A stretch of 64,000 nt of DNA from Thaumasiovibrio subtropicus (GTDB lineage: Bacteria; Pseudomonadota; Gammaproteobacteria; Enterobacterales; Vibrionaceae), in assembly GCF_019703835.1 (NCBI RefSeq), contig NZ_AP023055.1, positions 1,550,001 through 1,614,000 of the forward strand, read 5' to 3'. Made by a program: the position numbers and the translations under genes. The stretch's first letter is position 1, and each line of letters starts with the position of its first letter. Of the stretch, positions 26,146-34,858 are shown piece by piece. The notes beneath the pieces were generated by a model, which was not told the DNA's origin, did not search any database, and saw only the letters and a list, made by a program, of their open reading frames with translations.

Positions 26146-27940
26146 TTTCTTAGCCCCTGCTTGGTTACTTGGCTTGCTCATCACACCGCTATTCTTTTGG
26201 AAGCAGCGTCAAGCGCAAGCGCAACACTTGGTGGCGCCACACTTACAACGCCACACACAAGCTACACGGCCTAAACGCCATGGCATCGTTCTTTGTCTTG
26301 CTTGGTCGCTCATCATGGTTGCGCTAGCCGGCCCTCACTGGCGTACCCAAGACGTCCCTTTGTCGCAAGCAAATCGCGCCCGTGTTGTGGTTATGGAAGT
26401 GAATGAACGGATGCAACGCGACGATTTGCTGCCGAATCGATTTCAACAGGCTTTCTACAAAACGGTCGATTACCTCCACCGCCTTGATGAGGGTTACACG
26501 GCATTGGTTGCCTACAGTGCGGAGGGCTATACCATTAGTCCACTCACCCATGACACCCAAACCGTGCTAACACAAATGGCTCACTTATCCCCAGAGATCA
26601 TGCCTCGACAGGGCCACAATGCAGCCAAAGGGATTGAAGAGGCACTCACGCTGTTAGCCAGTGCTGAGTTTGCGCAAACGGACATCCTATTGATTGCGAG
26701 TGATATCGATAACGATGAGTCTCAAGCGATAGCCGCACTGCTTGACGGCAGCACCCACCGTTTGTCTGTGCTAATGATCAATGCTGATCGCTTAGGTGAC
26801 CCCCTCTCTCTCCCTGACTCTCTGCCAATAGCGACAGTTGCTCAATCAACCCATGGACTGGCGCTGAACTCTCAGCCAGACTTTTCAGATATCCAAGCCT
26901 TAATCGATCTTGATAGCAGCGCGATCACTGCATCTTTAAACCCAGCACAAAATACCGCTCAACCCATTAACGATGGGTATTGGCTAGTGTGGCCGCTAGC
27001 CTTTGGCCTGCTATTTGCCTTTCGCCGCGGCGCAGTTTGGGGCATTGCATTGCTCTTTGTCTTGCCACCGAGCGAAGCAAGCAGCCTGACAGACTGGTTC
27101 AAAAACCGCGATAAACTGGCCCATCAGCATTTTCAAGACCGCGTCTACAGTGATGCTGCCGAACTCTTTGAGGACCCACATTGGCAAGGGGCGGCTTACT
27201 ATGAGTTAGGCGACTACCAGAATGCCATTGCCGCGTTTTCAAACGTTGCCGATGGCAGTGCTGACTATAACCTTGCCAATGCCTATGCCAAAGCAGGTCA
27301 ACTCACCCAAGCAGCTGAGCTGTATCACGCCGTCATTGCGCGCGAGCCGCAACATCAATGGGCGAGAAACAACCTTGCATTGGTGGAAGATCTACTCGCT
27401 CAGCAACACACCCCGCCGCCTTCAGACAGTGAAGAAACACAGGATGACGCCAATCAAGACTCAGACAACGAGGAAGGCAAGGAAGAAGGCGACGAGACGG
27501 GAACGCCAGATACCCGACAGCAAGATGAGAGCGGTGATGGCGATGACATCGAAAGTGAAGATCCGCAACAAGATCCGGGCAGTGCTGATCACGGTAGTGA
27601 TGGCAATCCAACAGGCAGCAGTGAAGCGGGAAGTGATGACTTTGGGCAAGGTGAACAAGGTGGCGATGGCGAACGGCAACTGCGTACCGGTGACTACGAC
27701 GCTGATCAGTTTGGCGAAAGTGCTTTTGATGAAGAGATAGGGACGCCGTCTGATGAAGAGTTGGAAGCCATCCGTCAACAACTCGCTGAAATCGCCGACA
27801 TCACTGAAGGCGATCCGGTACTCAATCGCTTGACCCAAGTGGAATCAGATCCGAGTCAATTACTGCGCAACTTGCTCATTCAACAAGATCAACAAAAGCG
27901 CATTGAACAAGCCCCCTCTTCGAACAAGGAAACACCCTAA
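26135..27940 (+). CDS. BatB/BatC fusion: degenerate von Willebrand A domain plus TPR and acidic tail
   Basis: 601 residues. Membrane helices at about 5-21 and 48-66 precede a von Willebrand A-like domain, a third helix lies near 288-312 (YWLVWPLAFGLLFAFRRG), and TPR repeats follow (AAYYELGDYQNAIAAFSNVADGSADYNLANAYAKAG in outline). A long Asp/Glu/Gly/Ser-rich disordered stretch (about 425-525) ends with a short helical tail. The metal site expected as DxSxS reads EVNERM (from Glu88), so metal-dependent adhesion is probably lost, in contrast to the neighbouring BatA. Fusion of BatB and BatC is common in Proteobacteria. It overlaps both neighbours. Confidence 0.92.
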   Translation: MMINFLAPAWLLGLLITPLFFWKQRQAQAQHLVAPHLQRHTQATRPKRHGIVLCLAWSLIMVALAGPHWRTQDVPLSQANRARVVVMEVNERMQRDDLLPNRFQQAFYKTVDYLHRLDEGYTALVAYSAEGYTISPLTHDTQTVLTQMAHLSPEIMPRQGHNAAKGIEEALTLLASAEFAQTDILLIASDIDNDESQAIAALLDGSTHRLSVLMINADRLGDPLSLPDSLPIATVAQSTHGLALNSQPDFSDIQALIDLDSSAITASLNPAQNTAQPINDGYWLVWPLAFGLLFAFRRGAVWGIALLFVLPPSEASSLTDWFKNRDKLAHQHFQDRVYSDAAELFEDPHWQGAAYYELGDYQNAIAAFSNVADGSADYNLANAYAKAGQLTQAAELYHAVIAREPQHQWARNNLALVEDLLAQQHTPPPSDSEETQDDANQDSDNEEGKEEGDETGTPDTRQQDESGDGDDIESEDPQQDPGSADHGSDGNPTGSSEAGSDDFGQGEQGGDGERQLRTGDYDADQFGESAFDEEIGTPSDEELEAIRQQLAEIADITEGDPVLNRLTQVESDPSQLLRNLLIQQDQQKRIEQAPSSNKETP

Positions 27941-29142
27941 TGACCCGTTTGGCTTATCTCTTCCCTGTTTACATCTTGGTCGCCAGCCTGCTGCCAATGA
28001 ATACCATTGCGGGCGCCAACGCGCAGACAACAGATATCACCTTAACCGTCGAGCTTGATGACCCTCGTCTTTATCCTGACACAGAAGCAACCTATACCCT
28101 GACGGTAGAATCACCTGAGCGCGTGCACTTTTCCAGCATTTCACTGCCGACAGGCAAAGACGTACGTGCGCGAAGAATCGGTCAGCATCATGATTACTAT
28201 TTCGAAGGCACAGATGAATACCGCATTTCGACCTATCAATATAGGGTCGCCACCGATGCTATGGGCACACAACCGCTAGCGAGCCCGACTCTGACCTTTG
28301 TAGAACTCAACCCAGACGGCTCAAGAGAACGCATCCAACTGAATGCAGAGCCAATAATGATAGAGCGTTTACCTATCCCAGACACCTATCCCGGGCTATG
28401 GCTACCTGCTGAAAAAGTCACGCTGTCGCAACAATGGTCATCCGAAGCCAACACAATTAAAGCGGGAGAAACGTTGGAGCGGCATGTTCACTTATTCATT
28501 GCAGGTCGCCAGATTGATGACTTTCCAGCGTTGCAAGTCACCTATCCAGACGCGATCACCCTGCTCAACGAAACACCCAAGTTTACGCAAACCCAAGCGG
28601 GCACGACACTTACTTTGCACCAAAGCTTGATAGTGCGAGAGGACGCTGAAATCGTGCTAGATCCAATTGTCATTCCGTGGTTTAACTTAACGCAGCATCA
28701 AACGGCTATCGCCTCTGTCAATGGCCGAACCCTTAACCCAAGCGCTGCGAAACAGAGCGCTACCAAGGTCACCGAGCCACAGATTTGGCGTTTCAGGGAG
28801 AACGTTGCTTGGATGCTCATCGGCACCATCAGCGGACTCTGTGTGTTGTGTGGATTGGCGTTGCTCGTCCGCTGCTCTCGACGCCGGAACGCAACGTCGC
28901 CAACTCATCAACTCAAGCTGGCGCTAGTGGCAGACCAACCATTACAAGTCCAACTCTATTGGCAGCAGATGCCAGCAGACACTCGACAACGCTGCCAAGC
29001 CGCCTTATCTCGCTACCTGCAAGTACGGTATCAGTCAGAGAGAAGCGACTCTGAGAAAGAAAAAAGCAAACAAGCGTTGTTAGAGCAGCTTAACGTCACC
29101 ACAGACAAACCGCGTCTATTGCCCGATTTTGACCCGCTTTAG
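27940..29142 (+). CDS. BatD-like membrane protein
   Basis: 400 residues. A signal peptide ends near IAGANA, followed by beta-sandwich domains (LTVELDDPRLYPDTEATYTLTV, AGETLERHVHLFIAGR) typical of the BatD family, one membrane helix (VAWMLIGTISGLCVLCGLALLVR) at about 288-310 and a small cytoplasmic helical domain. Its ATG overlaps the upstream stop by one base. It closes the MoxR operon and presumably completes a periplasmic Bat complex. Function remains unproven in this group. Confidence 0.9.
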   Translation: MTRLAYLFPVYILVASLLPMNTIAGANAQTTDITLTVELDDPRLYPDTEATYTLTVESPERVHFSSISLPTGKDVRARRIGQHHDYYFEGTDEYRISTYQYRVATDAMGTQPLASPTLTFVELNPDGSRERIQLNAEPIMIERLPIPDTYPGLWLPAEKVTLSQQWSSEANTIKAGETLERHVHLFIAGRQIDDFPALQVTYPDAITLLNETPKFTQTQAGTTLTLHQSLIVREDAEIVLDPIVIPWFNLTQHQTAIASVNGRTLNPSAAKQSATKVTEPQIWRFRENVAWMLIGTISGLCVLCGLALLVRCSRRRNATSPTHQLKLALVADQPLQVQLYWQQMPADTRQRCQAALSRYLQVRYQSERSDSEKEKSKQALLEQLNVTTDKPRLLPDFDPL

Positions 29143-29355
29143 GTCTAGCGCGAATAGCGTAAAAATGATGTGGGGAGATGAGGACACACTGTGCGCACAC
29201 CGTGCGTAGTTTCGATCTTCTGTTAGCCCTGTATTGGTAGATTCGACAAGCTTGCGCTTATCTATTTTGAGATGCCTCTCGAAGGCCTACATATCCTTAC
29301 AGTATGCTACGCAAACCACCTTAAGATGCTGGCTGTATTCTTAGGGAGAAAGAAG

Positions 29356-29622
29356 ATGGACTATCAAGACCAGCACGGTCGGACTTTAGCGGAAGGCGAT
29401 AGCGTCACACTTGTCGACATTGATCCCGACTGGTTTGCACATTGCCCCAAGCTCGCGCAGCAACAGTTACTCAGTGCATGCCAGGGGGAACTTAAAATTG
29501 CCTACTTTGATGATGACTATCACCAAGCTTGTATTGACCTTCCAGCGACGCGGGATCACGATGGAGAGCTCATCTCCAACAGCCTGCACCTAACATGCGA
29601 TCAACTATGTCGCAAAGACTAA
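29356..29622 (+). CDS. Hypothetical protein, 88 residues
   Basis: A soluble acidic protein opening MDYQDQHGRTLAEGDSV, with a small beta-rich layout like an SH3-type barrel (GDSVTLVDIDPDWF, GELKIAYFDDDYHQACIDLP). I do not recognise the family. AGGGAGAAAGAAG precedes the ATG at 29356, which supports this start over one further upstream. It stands alone between the Bat operon and a small minus-strand gene. Confidence 0.68.
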   Translation: MDYQDQHGRTLAEGDSVTLVDIDPDWFAHCPKLAQQQLLSACQGELKIAYFDDDYHQACIDLPATRDHDGELISNSLHLTCDQLCRKD

Positions 29623-29773
29623 GTCAATGAGACAGCTCGCCTCTCGTCTTCATTCCGCTACACCTTGCTATAACGCTACACCTTGCGAAAATACTCGCCT
29701 TTCCGCCACAGGTCTTCCAACCACAGCTCTTTAGTCGCGAGCCTCGTATGGCGTTCGATGATTCAACGAACAG

Positions 29774-29881
29774 TTAACTATAAATGATCACCAAACCCAA
29801 CATCATCGCCAAGGTGGCGACGTAACAAACTGCACTGATGATACCCATACTTTCTGGTTTTATTTTTCTTGTTTCATTCAT
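29774..29881 (-). CDS. Small single-span membrane protein, 35 residues
   Basis: The frame reads MNETRKIKPESMG, then a hydrophobic segment of about 20 residues (ISAVCYVATLAMMLGLVIIY) and Ser before TAA. AAGGAAGGTAAGAG lies directly upstream of the ATG, an exceptionally good ribosome-binding site. A charged N terminus followed by one helix is the usual shape of small membrane proteins that act as subunits or regulators of transporters or kinases. I do not recognise the family. It is divergent from the NRAMP-like gene at 30280. Confidence 0.6.
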   Translation of the reverse strand: MNETRKIKPESMGIISAVCYVATLAMMLGLVIIYS

Positions 29882-30279
29882 CTCTTACCTTCCTTCACAC
29901 CGCTATCATGTATATCTTACGTATATACACTATAGATACCTTTTAGTCATATATACAAGTTAAGCCGTTGAAAATGACAAAGCGATCACAATCAATCTCA
30001 CTGACAATATGCTTATTTAGCAAACAGGGATGACGCTGCCTTACCGTGAAATAGGAATCTAAATATGAAAAGGGAGAGACAAGGGTGAGGCGATTTTACT
30101 GAAAATTACCCTCACTTTGAGGCGCGAGTACGCTTTAACACACTTGCAAATAGTTGTAAAACCTGTAGAAATAGACGAGCACATTTCGTTTACACCGTGT
30201 AAATCAAAATGTACAAAATAAAAACAACAAATCAAAAGAAACGAATTGCAATCACAATTATCAAAAATGGACTTCGTCT
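29882..30279. other. AT-rich divergent intergenic region
   Basis: About 400 bases between the small membrane protein gene and the NRAMP-like gene. It is rich in TATA-like steps (ATATCTTACGTATATACACTA near 29915) fit for promoters. I see no gene or clear operator in it. Confidence 0.4.
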
Positions 30280-31551
30280 ATGGCAAACACCTCCTCAATG
30301 GATACTTCCGCTAAAAGCGGTATATCGCAACTTATTCGCTCTCTAGGACCCGGTATTATGATGGCTGCCGCCGCGGTTGGTGGGTCTCACTTAGTGGCAT
30401 CAACAAAAGCGGGCGCAATCTACGGCTGGCAATTGGCAGCGCTGATTCTGTTGGTCAACCTTTTCAAATACCCTTTTTTCCGCGCCGGTGTGCAGTACAC
30501 CATGGGCACAGGGGATAGCCTGATTCAGGGTTATGCCTCACTTGGCCGTGGCTACCTTTGGATTTTTACTGTCCTCACCGTGATCAGTGGCATTATCAAC
30601 ACTGCGGCTTTACTGCTATTCAGCGCTAGCCTATTGGGTTACTTTTTCCCTTTTGAGCTGTCATCCATTGCCCTCTGCGGGTTAGTGCTTACTACCTGTA
30701 TAGCCATTCTCTTTGCTGGTCACTATCGTGCCCTAGATTCGCTGTCTAAGATCATTATGGCTGTACTGACCGTCGCCACCATTTCTGCGGTGATCATTGC
30801 TGCGGGCAAAGGCGCTGTCGCGCCTGCCGAATTCCAAGCACCCTCACCTTGGACCCTTGCGGCCATTGGCTTCATTGTGGTGACAATGGGCTGGATGCCC
30901 GCACCGATTGAAATTTCGTGTTTGACCTCAATGTGGTTAAAGAGTCAGCGTAAAAAACAAACCGTTACCGCTCAATCCGCGCTGTTTGATTTCAACGTTG
31001 GCTATGTCGGCACTGCCCTACTCGCACTGGTATTTATCGCGCTTGGTGCATTGGTATTGCATGGTAATGGAGCCGAGCTTGCCGCCTCTGGTGTCGGATT
31101 TTCGCATCAACTGGTTAGCATGTATGCCAGCACGATTGGTGAATGGTCTCGATACTTGATCGCCGTGATCGCTTTCTTCTGTATCTTTGGTAGTACGATT
31201 ACGGTCATTGATGGCTATTCCCGTGCGATAGCCGAATCACAACGTTTACTTCGTCGCCAAGAAGATGAGCAGCCTCGGGTTTATCAGGGGTGGGTGATTG
31301 TGACAAGTTTGGCGGCTATCTCGATTATCGCTTTCTTTGCCAAGGCGTTAATGCCGATGTTGAATTTCGCGATGATCATGGCCTTTATGACGACGCCAGT
31401 CTTTGCGCTGCTTAACTACATCTTAGTGACGAGGGCAAACTTGCCCGATGAACTTAAGCTCAGTCAGAAAATGAAGGCACTCTCCATTGCCGGACTGATT
31501 TACCTCTTTGGCTTTCTCGCCCTCTTCATTTGGTGGAAGTGGTTACTGTAA
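30280..31551 (+). CDS. Divergent NRAMP-like transporter with non-canonical metal motifs
   Basis: 423 residues with about 11 membrane helices in the LeuT-type order of NRAMP carriers, opening with LGPGIMMAAAAVGGSHLVAS. In classical MntH/NRAMP the first helix carries DPGN; here the aligned residues are GGSH (34-37). In helix 6 the usual MPH-type motif reads MGWMPAPIEIS. Both groups normally hold Mn2+ or Fe2+, so substrate or coupling must differ. The fold assignment is good; function as a metal importer is doubtful. It is monocistronic; a 35-residue membrane protein is encoded divergently upstream. Confidence 0.85.
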   Translation: MANTSSMDTSAKSGISQLIRSLGPGIMMAAAAVGGSHLVASTKAGAIYGWQLAALILLVNLFKYPFFRAGVQYTMGTGDSLIQGYASLGRGYLWIFTVLTVISGIINTAALLLFSASLLGYFFPFELSSIALCGLVLTTCIAILFAGHYRALDSLSKIIMAVLTVATISAVIIAAGKGAVAPAEFQAPSPWTLAAIGFIVVTMGWMPAPIEISCLTSMWLKSQRKKQTVTAQSALFDFNVGYVGTALLALVFIALGALVLHGNGAELAASGVGFSHQLVSMYASTIGEWSRYLIAVIAFFCIFGSTITVIDGYSRAIAESQRLLRRQEDEQPRVYQGWVIVTSLAAISIIAFFAKALMPMLNFAMIMAFMTTPVFALLNYILVTRANLPDELKLSQKMKALSIAGLIYLFGFLALFIWWKWLL

Positions 31552-31569
31552 TCCTCATCTACTTATGAT

Positions 31570-31598
31570 AGCCCAGCTGATTGGCATTCAGCTGGGCT
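31570..31598. terminator. Perfect 11-bp hairpin between convergent genes
   Basis: AGCCCAGCTGA pairs exactly with TCAGCTGGGCT around a 7-base loop, 18 bases after the NRAMP-like stop codon and before the 3' end of the GtrA-like gene. There is no long T-tract on either side, so termination efficiency is uncertain. Confidence 0.5.
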
Positions 31599-31621
31599 CA
31601 AAGCATAGCGTGTAGCCTTGG

Positions 31622-32035
31622 TCATCGATGAGTATCAGATTCTAGCGACCTATCAGCAAAGACCCAGTATTGACTAAGCAAAAAATTACTTACCATGCCC
31701 CCAGCAACCCCAGCGCAAAGGGCCGCCATTGGCTGCCAGCCCGATTCGCCAAACAGACGTATCCAACAATAGAACAGCCCAAAATTGGGCATTAAAGAGA
31801 CCATCGCTACAAACATAAAACGGCGCCACTGAGACAATGGGGCTTCATACACCCGAAACGTGTAACGACGGTTACCATACCAAGTTACAGAGGCGGCCAG
31901 AAGAAACGCGACCCCACGTGCAACCAAAGGTGCGAGCGAAAGGAGATAAAAACAGAGTGCAAAGACCACACTGTCGACAACGAATCCGACACCGCCAACG
32001 ACAACAAATCGAGCTATTTTTTGTTTTAGCGACAA
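31622..32035 (-). CDS. GtrA-like membrane protein
   Basis: About 137 residues with four membrane helices. The start RFVVVGGVGFVVDSVVFAL and the later NRRYTFRV and FLLSQYWVF motifs are characteristic of the GtrA/DPMS3 family, which assists transfer of lipid-linked sugars across the inner membrane or holds glycosyltransferases there. No glycosyltransferase gene is adjacent. I chose TTG at 32035, which has AGG eight bases upstream and gives the usual family length; the longer frame would overlap the start of the divergent gene. Confidence 0.82.
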   Translation of the reverse strand: MSLKQKIARFVVVGGVGFVVDSVVFALCFYLLSLAPLVARGVAFLLAASVTWYGNRRYTFRVYEAPLSQWRRFMFVAMVSLMPNFGLFYCWIRLFGESGWQPMAALCAGVAGGMVSNFLLSQYWVFADRSLESDTHR

Positions 32036-32104
32036 GTGAGTACCTAAGAATGTTGACCTTTGTGATATAAGATAGCACCGCTTTATCCTGCGAGCTTTAG
32101 AACA

Positions 32105-32662
32105 ATGCATACGACGCAACTTGACACACTTATTCAGCGTGATTCAGTCAGAATGACGGCCCTTACACTGGTTAATCAGCTCTGTGGCGAACAGTGTTGG
32201 ATAGCCGCTGGGTTTGTGCGAAATTTGGTCTGGGATGCGCTGCATGATTACACCGAGCCAACCTCACTCAATGACATCGACGTGGTCTACTTTGACGATG
32301 AGCAGTGCGATCCAAAACAGGACCTATCGCTAGAAGCACTGCTAAAAGTAGCAATGCCCGCGTTGAACTGGCAGGTACGTAACCAAGCAAGAATGCATGA
32401 AAGAAACAAAGATCGCCCCTACACCTCTGTGGTGGATGCCATGAGATTCTGGCCTGAGAAAGAGACGGCTGTGGCTGTCAGGTTAACCAATGATGGCGAA
32501 CTGGAATGGATTTCTAGCTGGGGATTTGATTCTTTGTTCAGGGGGGACGTCACCTACAACCCCGCACGACCTGCCGCAGTGTTTTTATCTCGAGTTGAAA
32601 ACAAGCAATGGCTAACACGGTGGCCAAAATTGCGCCTGCAAGGGGAAATTGCATTGGCATGA
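32105..32662 (+). CDS. Nucleotidyltransferase-like protein (DUF925/NTP_transf_6 type)
   Basis: 185 residues. WIAAGFVRNLVWDALH followed by LNDIDVVYFDD is the nucleotidyltransferase pattern, with two acidic residues in DIDV as likely metal ligands, and SVVDAMRFWPEKETAVAVRL and SSWGFDSLFRGDV complete the family signature. Members are widespread and mostly uncharacterised; the fold suggests transfer of a nucleotide to a small molecule, RNA or protein. It is transcribed divergently from the GtrA-like gene with about 70 bases between starts. Confidence 0.85.
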   Translation: MHTTQLDTLIQRDSVRMTALTLVNQLCGEQCWIAAGFVRNLVWDALHDYTEPTSLNDIDVVYFDDEQCDPKQDLSLEALLKVAMPALNWQVRNQARMHERNKDRPYTSVVDAMRFWPEKETAVAVRLTNDGELEWISSWGFDSLFRGDVTYNPARPAAVFLSRVENKQWLTRWPKLRLQGEIALA

Positions 32663-32663
32663 C

Positions 32664-32690
32664 AAAAAGGCCAGCTTATCGCTGACCTTT
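32664..32690 (-). terminator. Rho-independent terminator of the VOC gene at 32701
   Basis: On the minus strand AAAGGTCAGC and GCTGGCCTTTTT pair around a 5-base loop, with one G-U pair and a T-run after the stem. On the plus strand the same position would be a C-A mismatch, so it serves the minus-strand gene better than the nucleotidyltransferase gene. Confidence 0.75.
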
Positions 32691-32700
32691 TACTGAATGT

Positions 32701-33186
32701 TTACTCGTAATCAGAGGCGTAAGTCTCTTCATAAGTATGCGAGTAAAGCTCAAACAGGTTACCAAACGGGTCTTCTAGATACACCATTTGTGCTGGCTTG
32801 CTCTCGTCTTCTGGATGGTAACGCATGATATCCATACGCACTTTACCGCCGTACTGCGCTGTTTTCGCCATCACGCCTTCAAAATCATCAGTCTGTAGAC
32901 AGAAATGGAAGATACCCAAGCGCGAGAAATCAACTTCATGGCGCTCTTGGCGCTCTTTCATTTCAAACAACTCAACACCAATGCCATCAGTGGTCACAAG
33001 GTGCGCAATGTTGAAGCCTTTAAAGCCTTCACCAAAGACAGCAATACACATTCTGCCAATGGCTGATTCACGCTCTTCAACGACTTTTGTATTTCCCATC
33101 ACGACTTTCAGGCCGAGTACTTCAGTATAGAACTCTACCGCTTTATCCATATCGCCAACCATGATGCCAACGTGATTCATTTTCAT
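32701..33186 (-). CDS. VOC-family (glyoxalase-like) protein
   Basis: 161 residues. MKMNHVGIMVGDMDKAVEFYTEVLGLKV is a canonical VOC start, with His5 a likely metal ligand, FHFCLQTDD the second-module ligand region and VYLEDPFGNLFELYSH with the last Glu. Members include lactoylglutathione lyases, epimerases and dioxygenases. The ATG at 33186 has GGAGAAAG upstream, and the added N-terminal residues of the longer frame show no family resemblance. It is divergent from the thiolase-atoDA operon, so a link to acyl-CoA metabolism is possible but unproven. A dyad lies about 80 bases upstream. Confidence 0.87.
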   Translation of the reverse strand: MKMNHVGIMVGDMDKAVEFYTEVLGLKVVMGNTKVVEERESAIGRMCIAVFGEGFKGFNIAHLVTTDGIGVELFEMKERQERHEVDFSRLGIFHFCLQTDDFEGVMAKTAQYGGKVRMDIMRYHPEDESKPAQMVYLEDPFGNLFELYSHTYEETYASDYE

Positions 33187-33267
33187 AACTTTCTCCAGCC
33201 CTGACGTATCTGTTTGTGGGGGGTTGTTTCGATGCAGAGAGTATATGTCGAGCAATGAATTACATGA

Positions 33268-33296
33268 AATTATCAAATTTTAGTATTTTGATAATT
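33268..33296. promoter_or_regulatory. Dyad AATTATCAAA-N9-TTTGATAATT
   Basis: Perfect 10-bp arms with a 9-base spacer, about 80 bases upstream of the VOC gene in the divergent region shared with the thiolase operon. It fits a regulator-binding site; the A/T-rich stem makes a terminator unlikely. Confidence 0.4.
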
Positions 33297-33467
33297 CATA
33301 TTTATTATAAATTCAAGGAACTCTGCCATATGCAAACTCTTCACCTTTTTTAATACTGCGAGTCAGCACTAAGAACAAAACCTAAGCGCGACCATCCTAG
33401 GTTCACGCTCATTGCATATTGCGCAAAAGTTCGCGGATTTATCGTCATATTGATCGGGCTGTTTTTG

Positions 33468-33485
33468 CTTTGCATATATGCAAAG
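33468..33485. promoter_or_regulatory. Perfect 18-bp palindrome CTTTGCATATATGCAAAG
   Basis: An uninterrupted 18-bp palindrome 128 bases upstream of the thiolase gene, in the divergent region. A related half site (ATATGCAAA) occurs at about 33329. It is a good candidate operator for the acetoacetate genes; the binding factor is unknown and no regulator gene is adjacent. Confidence 0.5.
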
Positions 33486-33613
33486 ACGGTTTGAATTTAT
33501 CTCTATAACACTCAGTTTGCCAAATCCATACACTGGTGAGAGAAGACATTGCATTGATAGATTCCTCAACGCAATGCGGACAGAACTCACTTGTACCCAA
33601 GTAAGGATACCCT

Positions 33614-34858
33614 ATGGAACCCGTCTACATTGTTGCTGCCAAGCGAACCCCTATCGGCAGCTTTAATGGTGCATTGGCACCCGTATCTGCGCCTCAACTT
33701 GGCGCGACTGCCATCAAAGGCACACTTGCCCAAGCCGGCATTGCACCTCATTTTGTCGACGAAGTCATTGTTGGCAACGTGCTAAGTGCTGGCATGGGGA
33801 TGGGGCCAGGACGCCAAGCCGCCCTACTTGCTGGCATACCAGCGTCGGTGCCTGCTTATACCTTGAACATGATTTGTGGCTCTGGGATGAAAACGGTGAT
33901 GGATGCCGTTAGCCATATTCGCGCAGGTGAAGCCGATATTGTTGTTGCGTGTGGCATGGAGAGTATGTCTCAAGCACCCTTTGTTTCTGCTAGCAAGCTT
34001 CGTGATGGTGTCAAAATGGGTAGTATTCATTTAGACGATAGCATCATTAAGGATGGTCTCACGGATGTGTTCAATGACTACCACATGGGAGTCACCGCCG
34101 AAAACATCGCTGAACGCAGTGTGATTAGCCGTGAAGCACAAGATGAGTATGCCTTCCAAAGTCAGCGCCGCGCTACAAACGCCTTAAACAGCCACCGCTT
34201 TGCGAGTGAAATAGTGCCTGTTGAGGTCACACTTCGCCGTCAACAATACACCGTCGAGCTGGATGAATATCCGAAACCCGAAACCAGCCTAGAACAACTT
34301 GCCCGTTTACGTCCGGCTTTTAAGCCGGAGGGAACCGTCACCGCGGGCAACGCCTCTGGTATCAATGATGGCGCGTCAGCGCTACTTCTTGTATCAAAAA
34401 CCGCATTGGACACGCACGGGCTAACACCCATTGCTGAAGTGATCGCCTCTAGTCAGTCAGGTGTCTGCCCTGAAGTGATGGGGCTGGGGCCTGTCCCGGC
34501 GGTTGCAAGTGCGCTCAAGAAAGCCGCAATGACGCTGGCCGATGTCGACCGTTTAGAGCTTAACGAAGCGTTTGCCGCGCAAGCATTAGGAGTGATGAAA
34601 GGCTTATGTGAAGCCCATTCTGTTGAACAAGATTGGCTCATGGCACGCACCAACCTCAACGGGGGTGCCATTGCATTAGGCCACCCGCTTGGCGCTTCAG
34701 GCAACCGTATTCTTACCACCTTGATATATCAACTTGAGCGAGATAATGCGGAGTATGGCCTCGCCTCTCTCTGTATCGGTGGCGGTATGGGCACAGCCAT
34801 GATCCTCCGCCGCCCTCCTACTACTTCGACCGCTGAACTGAGCAAGGAGCAATCATGA
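33614..34858 (+). CDS. atoB: Acetyl-CoA C-acetyltransferase of the acetoacetate operon
   Basis: 414 residues with the thiolase-fold catalytic set: Cys88 in LNMICGSGMK (acyl carrier), His in NGGAIALGHPLGASG, and the second Cys in SLCIGGGMGTAM. It interconverts two acetyl-CoA with acetoacetyl-CoA. Its stop overlaps the next start (ATGA), and the next two genes encode acetoacetyl-CoA transferase subunits, so here it most likely cleaves acetoacetyl-CoA during acetoacetate or butyrate use. It is a paralogue of the PhaA thiolase at 45444, with the active-site Cys at the same residue. The atoB symbol follows operon role, not proven orthology. Confidence 0.93.
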   Translation: MEPVYIVAAKRTPIGSFNGALAPVSAPQLGATAIKGTLAQAGIAPHFVDEVIVGNVLSAGMGMGPGRQAALLAGIPASVPAYTLNMICGSGMKTVMDAVSHIRAGEADIVVACGMESMSQAPFVSASKLRDGVKMGSIHLDDSIIKDGLTDVFNDYHMGVTAENIAERSVISREAQDEYAFQSQRRATNALNSHRFASEIVPVEVTLRRQQYTVELDEYPKPETSLEQLARLRPAFKPEGTVTAGNASGINDGASALLLVSKTALDTHGLTPIAEVIASSQSGVCPEVMGLGPVPAVASALKKAAMTLADVDRLELNEAFAAQALGVMKGLCEAHSVEQDWLMARTNLNGGAIALGHPLGASGNRILTTLIYQLERDNAEYGLASLCIGGGMGTAMILRRPPTTSTAELSKEQS

